Shown here piece by piece: positions 40,164-47,828 of a stretch of DNA of 64,000 nt (its first letter is position 1; every line of letters begins with the position of its first letter). A program made the position numbers and the translations under genes. Below the pieces are notes generated by a model. The model saw only the letters and a program-made list of their open reading frames with translations, ran no database searches and was not told the origin of the DNA. Source of the DNA: Martelella mediterranea DSM 17316 (lineage in GTDB: Bacteria > Pseudomonadota > Alphaproteobacteria > Rhizobiales > Rhizobiaceae); the NCBI RefSeq assembly GCF_002043005.1, contig NZ_CP020330.1, positions 1,076,501 through 1,140,500 of the forward strand. The letters are read 5' to 3'.

Positions 40164-41234
40164 TCAGTTCCTTTCCCGCGTGAAATAGCGCTGCGCCAGC
40201 GAGATCGCGAGCACCAGCACGAACAGCACCACGGAGATGGTGGAGCCGCCGGAAATATCCTGTCGCCCATAGCCGCGCTCGACGGCCTGGAACACCAGCG
40301 TCTGGGTGGAATCCAGCGGCCCGCCCTTGGTCATCACGTCGATCTGGGCGAACACGGCGAAGGCCTGCATGGTGATCACCACCAGCACCAGCACGGCGGT
40401 GTTGCGCAGCCCCGGCCAGGTGACGTAGCGGAAGGTCTGCCATTTCGACGAGCCCTCGATGGCGGCGGCCTCGTAGAGCGTGGGCGGTATGGTCTGCAGC
40501 CCGGCGAGCCAGATCACCATGTGGAAGCCGACCGCCTGCCAGATCGACATGGCGATGATCGAGCCGAGCGCGGTATGGGTGTTGCCGAGCCAGTCCACCG
40601 GCTGGAACAGGCCGAAGGTCAGGCCGGATAATAGCGCGTTCAAAAGCCCGTCATTGCCGTCATAGATGAACCGCCAGAGCAGCGACACGACCACGATCGA
40701 TACCACGACCGGCATGAAGAACACCGCCCGAAACACATTGACGCCGCGTAATCGCTGGTTGATCAGAAGCGCGAGCCCCAGCGCCAGCCCCGCCTGCACG
40801 GGCGCGGTGACCGCCACGAAGATCAGCGTGTTGACCAGCGCCCGCATGAACACCACGTCGCGCGCCACCACCACATAGGCGGTGTCGCCGGCATGGACGC
40901 GGAACCATTCGCGCATGCCGCGATATTGCGGATAGTCGTCGGAGCGGGTGAGGGAGCGCACCCGGGGATATTCGAGATTGCCGTCCTTGTCGCGTGCAAG
41001 CGTTCCGTCGTCGGCGGTTTCCGGTTCTAGCTTGATGACATTGAGGCCGAGGAGATCGCGATAGTTCTCCGCGCCGACATAGCGGGTGGCATTGGGCGAT
41101 ATCAGCCGCTGGTCGGTGAGCGAAAACGCGATTGCCAGAAAGAACGGAAGGATGATGAACAGGCCGATGAGCAGGATCGAAGGCGCGGCAAACGCCCACC
41201 CCGCCCCGTTGTTTTCCGTCAGTTTCCGGCTCAT
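40164..41234 (-). CDS. carbohydrate ABC transporter permease (MalF/LacF type)
   Basis: A 356-residue permease. After the first helix (about 15-37) it has an enlarged periplasmic loop (about 45-130, including ETADDGTLARDKDGNLEYPR), longer than in most LacF-type subunits. The EAA loop is LYEAAAIEGSSKWQTFRYVT. It forms the membrane channel with the MalG-type subunit encoded next. Between it and the binding-protein gene lies the palindromic repeat at 41333-41468. Confidence 0.92.
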   Translation of the reverse strand: MSRKLTENNGAGWAFAAPSILLIGLFIILPFFLAIAFSLTDQRLISPNATRYVGAENYRDLLGLNVIKLEPETADDGTLARDKDGNLEYPRVRSLTRSDDYPQYRGMREWFRVHAGDTAYVVVARDVVFMRALVNTLIFVAVTAPVQAGLALGLALLINQRLRGVNVFRAVFFMPVVVSIVVVSLLWRFIYDGNDGLLNALLSGLTFGLFQPVDWLGNTHTALGSIIAMSIWQAVGFHMVIWLAGLQTIPPTLYEAAAIEGSSKWQTFRYVTWPGLRNTAVLVLVVITMQAFAVFAQIDVMTKGGPLDSTQTLVFQAVERGYGRQDISGGSTISVVLFVLVLAISLAQRYFTRERN

Positions 41235-41332
41235 GTGTCTGTCCTGTCCTATGTCGAGGAGGCGGCGGGCCGGCGGGACTGCCTCTCCTCAAAAGCCGCG
41301 CGTTTTGATCGAACGATGCCTTGCCACGATTC

Positions 41333-41468
41333 AATCTCCCCCCTTGAGGGGGAGATGCCCGGCAGGGCAGAGAGGGGTGAACCCTTTCCGAGAGCACGAC
41401 GTCAGCGGCTTATGCCCATTACCCCTCTCTGTCGCTTTCGCGACATCTCCCCCTCAAGGGGGGAGATT
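41333..41468. repeat. mosaic palindromic intergenic repeat, copy 1
   Basis: 136 bases of nested inverted repeats. Both ends are palindromes of the type CTCCCCCTTGAGGGGGAG; inside are the hairpin GCCCGGCAGGGC, AGAGAGGGGT, a variable middle, ACCCCTCTCT and the hairpin GTCGCTTTCGCGAC. A second copy in the opposite orientation is at 63125-63258. The structure is like the RIME-type elements of Rhizobium. It sits inside the ABC operon, after the binding-protein gene, where it could act as an RNA hairpin that protects the upstream message. Confidence 0.88.
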
Positions 41469-41540
41469 AGGGGCGCATCACGCCTCCGCTAATCCTTCCC
41501 CTCGAGGAAAAGGGGCAGGCCGAAGCCGGCCCGTTGCCCC

Positions 41541-42806
41541 TTAGCCGTTGTGGCCGTAGCCCTGGTTGCGGTCGATGTCGGTGTCGATCTCGTCGACCGC
41601 GCCGTCGAGCGTGTCGGCGACATCCGCGCCGTTGGCGATATCGGCGATCGCCTTCTGGAACACGCTGGTCTCCACCACATAGCCGGGCGTGACCGGGCGC
41701 AGCGAGCCCTGCGCATCCGACAGGCCGTAGAACACGGCGAGCGGCGCGCCCTCCTTGTAGAAGTCCGACATGTCGGCGGCGGCCTGGGTAGCCGGCACGA
41801 GGCCGATGCCGTTGGAGAAATCGGCAAGATACTGGTCCTGCAACGCGAACTCGATGAACGCCGCCGCGCCCTCGGGATGTTCGGAAGACGCCGAAATGCC
41901 GAGCTGCCAGCTCGCCGCGCCGATCTTCGGGCCCTCGCCGAAATCGGGCGCGGGCAGGAACACCACGTCATCGAAGGCGTCGAGCTTGGCGCGCGCCGTC
42001 CAGTTTCCGTTCCAGTCGATGGCGTATTCGCCGTTGATGAAGCCGTTCTGGTGGTCGGCCGGGTCCTGGCTCGGGCCGGGCGCGAGGCCGCGCTCGAACA
42101 GCGACTGCCACCATTCGCCGAATGCGATCGCCGCCTCGCCGTTCAGCACGCCCTCGGCGCTCTGGTAGTCGGAGCGGTCGACGAGGTCGCCGCCGAAGGA
42201 TTGCAGGAAGGGCAGGAAGGCATAGGTGTACCACTCGCCCGCATCCGCCATGCCGAGGTTCAGCGGATATTCGAAATCGCCGCTCTCCTTCAGCTTGACG
42301 AGGATGTCATCGAACTCCTCCGCCGTCCACGGCTCTTCCAGCGTCGGCTTGCGGATGTCGTATTTGTCGAGATAGGACTGGCGGGTCATCATCGCGAGCG
42401 CCGCGTCCCAAAGGCCGACGGAATAGATCTGGCCGTCCCATTCGCCGATCGCGCCGGGCAGGAAGCCGTCGAGCTTGGCCTTGTCGATGGGAAGCGGCTG
42501 CATGTAGCCGGACCATGCCCAGTTCGGCATGATCGGGCCGTCAACGTCGATGATATCCGGCAGGTTGCCAGCGAGAGCGGCCGCCGTCACGGAATCATTG
42601 TAGGAATCCTCGGGGAAGCTTTCGAGCACCACCTCCCAGTCATCCTGGCTGTCGTTGAAGTCGGAAACGATGCTTTTCAGAATACTCGATTCCGTCTCGT
42701 TGCCGGCGCCGTGATACCACATCGTCAGTTCCGTGGCGGCATAACCGGTCGCGGGCAGCGCCGTGGTCGCCATCAGCGAGGCCAGGATGAAAGCTGTCTT
42801 CTGCAT
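41541..42806 (-). CDS. carbohydrate ABC transporter substrate-binding protein
   Basis: A 421-residue family 1 solute-binding protein. Signal peptide 1-23 (ending TGYA); the mature protein starts ATELTMWYHGAGNE, and contains NDSVTAAALAGNLPDIIDVDG and a GEYAIDWNGNWTARAK segment usual in the C-terminal lobe. It captures a carbohydrate, identity unknown, for the two permeases. First gene of the operon; the repeat follows its stop. No regulator gene is adjacent. Confidence 0.93.
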   Translation of the reverse strand: MQKTAFILASLMATTALPATGYAATELTMWYHGAGNETESSILKSIVSDFNDSQDDWEVVLESFPEDSYNDSVTAAALAGNLPDIIDVDGPIMPNWAWSGYMQPLPIDKAKLDGFLPGAIGEWDGQIYSVGLWDAALAMMTRQSYLDKYDIRKPTLEEPWTAEEFDDILVKLKESGDFEYPLNLGMADAGEWYTYAFLPFLQSFGGDLVDRSDYQSAEGVLNGEAAIAFGEWWQSLFERGLAPGPSQDPADHQNGFINGEYAIDWNGNWTARAKLDAFDDVVFLPAPDFGEGPKIGAASWQLGISASSEHPEGAAAFIEFALQDQYLADFSNGIGLVPATQAAADMSDFYKEGAPLAVFYGLSDAQGSLRPVTPGYVVETSVFQKAIADIANGADVADTLDGAVDEIDTDIDRNQGYGHNG

Positions 42807-43185
42807 GTTATCTCCTCCGATAAACTGCGCTCAGGCGGAATTGCCTGGAAGGCGCGGCGGTGTGGCCACCGCAGTGAACGGTCTTCGGGAGGGCATGCCG
42901 CGCAAGCGGCGGGCGGGACTGTTCCCCGGCCAAGGCCGGGGACCCACGAGGGAAGAGGTGGCGGGGGCCTTCCGGCGCACAGACGAACGATAAACCGTTC
43001 CGCGCGCGCAGGTTGTCATGACACCCTCCCCGTGCCAGGACAAAGCCACACCGCCAGTGTCCTGCCAGAGGCAGGACACATCTGATGGTTAACGGTTTAC
43101 TAACACGAAAGTTCCCCCGGGCTCAACCGGCGGACGCAAACACTTTCGAACCTGGTCTTTCGTCTACCGCCGCGAATGCCGGCCG
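42807..43185. other. 379-bp intergenic region upstream of the ABC operon
   Basis: No gene was recognised. It should hold the ABC operon promoter; the notable feature is the palindrome at 43057-43079. Confidence 0.6.
43057..43079. promoter_or_regulatory. perfect 10-bp-arm palindrome upstream of the ABC operon
   Basis: GTGTCCTGCC (43057-43066), three bases, GGCAGGACAC (43070-43079). It is about 250 bases before the binding-protein gene and 107 beyond the end of the aldo/keto reductase gene. No T run follows on either strand, so an operator is more likely than a terminator. Confidence 0.6.
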
Positions 43186-44166
43186 CTACTTGAAGCCCAT
43201 GACGCGGTGGGGAATGTAGGGCGCCTCAAGCCGGGCGATCTCGTCGTCAGTCAGGGAGATTTCCAGCGCGCCCGCAGCATCGTCCAGGTGGTGCGGCTTC
43301 GAGGCGCCGATGATCGGCGCGGAAACGACCTTCTTCGACAGCACCCAGGCAAGCGCCACCTGGGCCATCGGCACGCCGCGCGCCGCGGCGATGGCCTCCA
43401 CGGCTTCGACCACCTTGCGGTCGGCATCTGCGGTTTCGGCAAACAGGGTCTTGCCGAATTCATCGGTTTCGGTGCGGTTGGTTGCGGTGTCGAAGGGCCG
43501 GGTCAGGCGGCCGCGCGCCATCGGGCTCCACGGAATGACGCCGATGCCTTCGGCTTCGCACAGCGGCAGCATCTCGCGCTCTTCCTCGCGGTAGAGCAGG
43601 TTGACGTAGTTCTGCATGGTCACGAATTTCGTCCAGCCATTGGCCTTCTGGGTGGCGAGCATGGTGGCGAACTGCCAGGCATGCATGGAGGAGGCGCCGA
43701 TATAGCGCGCCTTGCCGGCCTTCACCACATCGTGGAGCGCTTCCAGCGTCTCCTCGATCGGCACGTCGTAGTCGAAGCGGTGGATCTGGTAGAGGTCGAC
43801 ATAATCGGTGCCGAGCCGGCGCAGCGAATTGTCGATTTCCTGCATGATGGCCTTGCGTGAAAGGCCCGCGCCGTTGGGGCCCTCATGCATGCGGTTCATC
43901 ACCTTGGTGGCGAGCACGATCTCCTCGCGCCGGGCGAAGTCCTTCAACGCGCGGCCGACGATCTCCTCAGACGTGCCGGCGGAATAGACATTGGCCGTGT
44001 CGAAGAAGTTGATCCCGTCTTCCACCGCCTTGCGGATGAAGGGCCGGCTTTCCTCCTCGCCGAGCGACCACGGATGGCTGCCCTTGTCGGGCGCGCCATA
44101 GGTCATGCAGCCAAGGCAAAGGCGGGAAACATCGAGGCCGGTGCGGCCGAGCTTGACGTATTTCAT
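43186..44166 (-). CDS. aldo/keto reductase (YajO/Tas-like)
   Basis: A 326-residue NADPH-dependent reductase with a TIM barrel. The catalytic tetrad is visible: Asp and Tyr in FFDTANVYSAG, Lys in VLATKVMN and His in LYQIHRFDYD. IIGASKPHHLDDAAGAL at the C-terminal side binds NADPH. It is close to the YajO/Tas group acting on aldehydes or sugars; substrate unknown. A second reductase gene lies 98 bases upstream on the same strand. Confidence 0.92.
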   Translation of the reverse strand: MKYVKLGRTGLDVSRLCLGCMTYGAPDKGSHPWSLGEEESRPFIRKAVEDGINFFDTANVYSAGTSEEIVGRALKDFARREEIVLATKVMNRMHEGPNGAGLSRKAIMQEIDNSLRRLGTDYVDLYQIHRFDYDVPIEETLEALHDVVKAGKARYIGASSMHAWQFATMLATQKANGWTKFVTMQNYVNLLYREEEREMLPLCEAEGIGVIPWSPMARGRLTRPFDTATNRTETDEFGKTLFAETADADRKVVEAVEAIAAARGVPMAQVALAWVLSKKVVSAPIIGASKPHHLDDAAGALEISLTDDEIARLEAPYIPHRVMGFK

Positions 44167-44264
44167 AGGTGGTTCCCCCGGTTTTCGTCAGATTTGACGA
44201 TATCTTCGCCGCCGGCAAGACGAAACTGCAGCCGGCGGCGCTTTGGCATTTTCAATGCCGCGGA

Positions 44265-45146
44265 TCAGGCCGCCTTGGCGAAGGCCTTCTTGCCTTCGGC
44301 ATCGAGGGCTGCGAACTCCTCATCGGACAGCGTGATATTGGCCGCGGCGACATTCTCTTCCAGATGCTTGACCTTGGAAGTGCCGGGGATCGGCAGCATG
44401 ACCGGGCTGCGCTTCAGCACCCAGGCAAGCGCGATCTGGCTCGGCGCCGCGTCGTGCTTTCTGGCGATCTCATCCAGCAGCGAGCCCGGGTTGGCGAGGT
44501 CGCCGGCGGCCAGCGGGAACCAAGGAATGAAGCCGATATTGTTTGCCGCACAGTAATCCAGGACGTCTTCGCTGGTGCGGTCAACAAGGTTGTAGCGGTT
44601 CTGAACGGTGGCGACGGGGAACACCTTGTTTGCAGCCTCGATTTCGGCGACCGACACCTCGGATAGCCCGGCATGGGCGATCAGGCCCTCATCGAGAAAC
44701 TCCTTGATCGCGCCGAACTGCTCGTCGGCCGGCACCTTGTCGTCGATACGGTGAAGCTGCCACAGGTCGATCTGCTCGACCCCCAGATTGCGCAGGCTCT
44801 TGTGAACCTGCTGGCGCAGATATTCCGGCCGTCCGACCGGGATCCAGACATTGGGTCCGGTGCGGGTCAGCCCGCCCTTGGTGGCGATCCTCACCTCGTT
44901 GTAGGGATGGAGCGCGTCCTTGATCAGCCACTCGGAAATGTCGGGGCCGTAGCTGTCGGCGGTGTCGATGAAGTCGACGCCCAGCTCCGGCAGGCGCTTC
45001 AGCGTGGCCAGCGCGCCCTCGCGATCGTCAGGCTCGCCCCAGATGCCCTTGCCGGTGATCCGCATGGCGCCATAGCCGAGGCGGTTGACCTTCAGCTTGC
45101 CGCCGATCGAAAATGTGCCGGCCTTGTCGGCGATTTTGTCAACCAT
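44265..45146 (-). CDS. aldo/keto reductase
   Basis: A 293-residue reductase of a second AKR subgroup (about 30 percent shorter loops than its neighbour). Tetrad: [10 protein letters not shown] (Asp, Tyr), [11 protein letters not shown] (Lys), LWQLHRID (His). [16 protein letters not shown] is the NADPH site. The Met of [10 protein letters not shown] is used; a longer form 32 codons upstream would add a non-homologous arginine-rich stretch. Probably co-transcribed with the downstream reductase. Confidence 0.92.
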   Translation of the reverse strand: MVDKIADKAGTFSIGGKLKVNRLGYGAMRITGKGIWGEPDDREGALATLKRLPELGVDFIDTADSYGPDISEWLIKDALHPYNEVRIATKGGLTRTGPNVWIPVGRPEYLRQQVHKSLRNLGVEQIDLWQLHRIDDKVPADEQFGAIKEFLDEGLIAHAGLSEVSVAEIEAANKVFPVATVQNRYNLVDRTSEDVLDYCAANNIGFIPWFPLAAGDLANPGSLLDEIARKHDAAPSQIALAWVLKRSPVMLPIPGTSKVKHLEENVAAANITLSDEEFAALDAEGKKAFAKAA

Positions 45147-45293
45147 TGTTGTCTCCGTGATGGAATGCGCGGGCCGAACGGCCTCGGCGCGGAAAAATAT
45201 CGATTGCTGAACTGACGTGGGTCGGCGGCGACGGGATTTCAAGACGAAGGGTCGCCGCAGCCAGGCCGCGTCGTCGCCTCGCGGTCCATGCCG

Positions 45294-46415
45294 TTACCGC
45301 TCATTGCCGAAATACTGCTGCGCCAGGTTGCGCACCACGCCGTCTTCCTGCAGCGCCAGAAGGCGCACCGTGATCGGCTGGATCAGCGTGTCCTGGCCAT
45401 AGGGCAGGGCGAAGCCGAATTTGTCGGGCGCGAAGATGCGGCCGACGACATCGAGACCGAGCCCAGGGTTCTGGGCCTTGTAATATTCCAGCACCGGCGC
45501 GTCGCCGACGATCGCGTCGATCTCGGCGCCGCGCAGCGCCGCGACGGCGTCGTCCATGCCGGTATAGGTGATGAAATCGACGCCGTTGCGGCGCATCCGG
45601 TTTTCGGCGGTCGAGCCCCGGAACACCCCGACGGTGCGGCCCGGCAGGTCATCCGGCCCGGTAATGCTGCCGGTGATCGCGATGCTGGTCATCACGCTGG
45701 TGACCGATGAGGTGATGTAGGCAACGACGGCAATGCCGATAATCAGCCAGAAGGCCGAGAAGATCTTGCCGTACCACCCGAAAAGCTTGGCCCGGCCCGG
45801 AAGCGTGCCCCTGGTGACAACCAGCATGACAGAATAGAAGCTTTCGGCTATGCCGTCGCGCCAGCGCCTCGTAAAGTTCTTGTCGAAGTGCCGGTCGAAC
45901 AGCGTCAGCCCGATCGTGCCGATCGCGATGAACACGAGCAGCCAGGCATAGTAGCGCAGGTAGCCGGCTTCGGCGAGACCGTTCCAGACATTCACAAGGG
46001 AAGATGTGGTCCGGTTATCAATCATGATGCGCAGACCGGAATCGAACCAGGGCTGGGTGAAATCGACCAGTTCCGCGCGCTCCTCGGTAATCGAGATCGC
46101 GCCGACCGCCACATCGACCTCTCTCGCCGCCGTCGCCGCGAGCAGGTCGGCCACGGTTTCATATTCGACATAGGTCGGATCGATGTTGAAGCCTTTCTCG
46201 ATCTCCCGCCAGAGTTCGCTCGCCATGCCCGTGATGGTGCCGTCGTCCTGCCTGGTAATGAACGGCGGCAGCACGCGGTAGCCGACCCTGATCTGCAGCG
46301 GTTCGCCGGTCTGCTGGCTGAAGGAGGGAATGGCCGATCCGCACACTGCGACAAACAACACTGAAAAAAGAAGGCCCCAACGGTAGAGTTTCAGGCATTG
46401 GCTTGCTTTTGACAT
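45294..46415 (-). CDS. GluR0-like ionotropic receptor/channel with atypical pore
   Basis: A 373-residue protein with the order signal peptide (1-33), ligand-binding lobe S1 (about 40-140, with LPPFITRQDDGTITGMASEL and GAISITEERAELVDFTQPWF), helix M1 (153-173), re-entrant pore segment (188-206), helix M2 (215-240, ending ITSSVTSVMT) and lobe S2 (250-370). This is the plan of bacterial ionotropic glutamate receptors. The pore reads SFYSVMLVVTRGTLPG, not the potassium filter TVGYG, so ion selectivity should differ. The next gene downstream of its start, 20 bases away on the same strand, encodes a CaCA antiporter. Confidence 0.85.
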   Translation of the reverse strand: MSKASQCLKLYRWGLLFSVLFVAVCGSAIPSFSQQTGEPLQIRVGYRVLPPFITRQDDGTITGMASELWREIEKGFNIDPTYVEYETVADLLAATAAREVDVAVGAISITEERAELVDFTQPWFDSGLRIMIDNRTTSSLVNVWNGLAEAGYLRYYAWLLVFIAIGTIGLTLFDRHFDKNFTRRWRDGIAESFYSVMLVVTRGTLPGRAKLFGWYGKIFSAFWLIIGIAVVAYITSSVTSVMTSIAITGSITGPDDLPGRTVGVFRGSTAENRMRRNGVDFITYTGMDDAVAALRGAEIDAIVGDAPVLEYYKAQNPGLGLDVVGRIFAPDKFGFALPYGQDTLIQPITVRLLALQEDGVVRNLAQQYFGNER

Positions 46416-46435
46416 CTGTCGGGCGGTCCTTTCGG

Positions 46436-47587
46436 TTATCCCCTGTAGATCAGGAGAAGGAAGGCGACGAAGAGCAGGAAATGCACCGCGCCCTGCAACA
46501 GGTTGGTGCGCCCGCTGGAAAAGGTGACGATGCTGACGACGAGGATCAGCACGAGAAGCAGCGCGTCCGTCGGCGCGAGGCCGAGCTGCAGGTTGAGGCC
46601 GAGCGCGCTGGAAACCGCGAGCATGATCGGAACGGTCAGTCCGATCGTGGCGAGCACCGATCCGAGGAATATATTCACGGAGGATTGCAGCCGCTTGTTC
46701 AGCGCGGCCCTGACCCCGCCGATGCCTTCCGGCGTGGTGACCAGGATGGCCATCAGCACCCCGCCGATGACGCCGGGCGCGCCGCGGGTCTCGATGATAT
46801 AGTCGATCGGCTTGGCGAGCTGCTCGACCAGATAGACCACCGGCACGATGTAGCAGAATAACAGGATGACGCTCAGCCAGAGCGGCCCCGAAGGCTTTTT
46901 GTGCTCTTCGGTGGGGGCCCCGTCTTCTTCCGGCTGGGCGAAATAGCCGCGATGCCGCCCGGTCTGCATCATCAGGAAAATCAGATAGAGCCCCGCCGCC
47001 ATCAGGCCGAGCATCACCTTTTGCAGATCGCTCAGGGTTGGCCCTTCGGTGGAGCGGGTGAAGTTGGGCAGGATCAGGCTGAACACGGCGAGCGGAATGA
47101 TCACGCCCAGATAGGCATTGGCGCCCTGCAGGTTGAAGGTCAGCTCACGATGGCGCAGCGCGCCGAGCAGCAGCGAAATGCCGAGCATGCCGCCCATGAT
47201 GATCATCACCACCGAAAACAGCGTGTCGCGCACCAAGGCGGGGTTGTTCTCGCCATTCAGCATCACCGCGGTGATGCTCAGCACCTCGATGCCGGTGATC
47301 GACAGCGTCAGCACCAGCGTGCCGAAGGGCTCACCCAGCCGCTCGGAGATCACCTCGGCGTGACGCACGACGCCGACGGCGGAGGCGAGGATCACGGAAA
47401 AAAGCCATGCGAGCAGAAAGGTCAGCTTCACCGGGTGACCCATGTCGTGAAACAGCCTGTCTTCAAACAGGAAAGCGATAATGCTGGTGACAACGGCAAT
47501 GCCGAGAACGCGTTCGCGTTTGACGAAAGCGAGAAACGAGGGCGACCCTGCGGCTCCGGGCGCGCTATGCTCGCTGGTCAAGGGCAT
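46436..47587 (-). CDS. calcium:proton antiporter (CaCA/ChaA family)
   Basis: A 383-residue inner-membrane exchanger with ten to eleven helices. The two inverted alpha-repeat motifs are visible: GTLVLTLSITGIEVLSITAV (first, about 88-107) and ILVTTPEGIGGVRAALNKRL (second), each with the key glutamate. ChaA-type proteins exchange Ca, Na or K for protons. The gene lies immediately upstream of the receptor/channel gene, 20 bases away, so the two form an operon. Confidence 0.9.
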   Translation of the reverse strand: MPLTSEHSAPGAAGSPSFLAFVKRERVLGIAVVTSIIAFLFEDRLFHDMGHPVKLTFLLAWLFSVILASAVGVVRHAEVISERLGEPFGTLVLTLSITGIEVLSITAVMLNGENNPALVRDTLFSVVMIIMGGMLGISLLLGALRHRELTFNLQGANAYLGVIIPLAVFSLILPNFTRSTEGPTLSDLQKVMLGLMAAGLYLIFLMMQTGRHRGYFAQPEEDGAPTEEHKKPSGPLWLSVILLFCYIVPVVYLVEQLAKPIDYIIETRGAPGVIGGVLMAILVTTPEGIGGVRAALNKRLQSSVNIFLGSVLATIGLTVPIMLAVSSALGLNLQLGLAPTDALLLVLILVVSIVTFSSGRTNLLQGAVHFLLFVAFLLLIYRG

Positions 47588-47828
47588 GCCTCCTGATATC
47601 GGACGTTTCCGTCGCCTTGGACTGGTTATTCGATTGCCATGTTATCGCCATCTTTTCAACTGCCGGATGGTGTTGCGCATCCCGACCGCGCCATGGAAAA
47701 GGGCGCGAGGGGTTCGCCTGACCGGATATGCGTCGACAATGGAGGCCCGGATCAGGTCCGGGCACGACACGCGCGGCAAGGTGGAGCGGGCATGAAGCGC
47801 CGTCGCTCCGGCTCTCGCCTGAAGGCTT

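Noticed and set aside
41333..41468. Palindromic repeat considered as a CRISPR or insertion sequence
   Set aside because: No spacer-repeat periodicity, no transposase and no direct target duplication were seen; it is a non-coding mosaic repeat.
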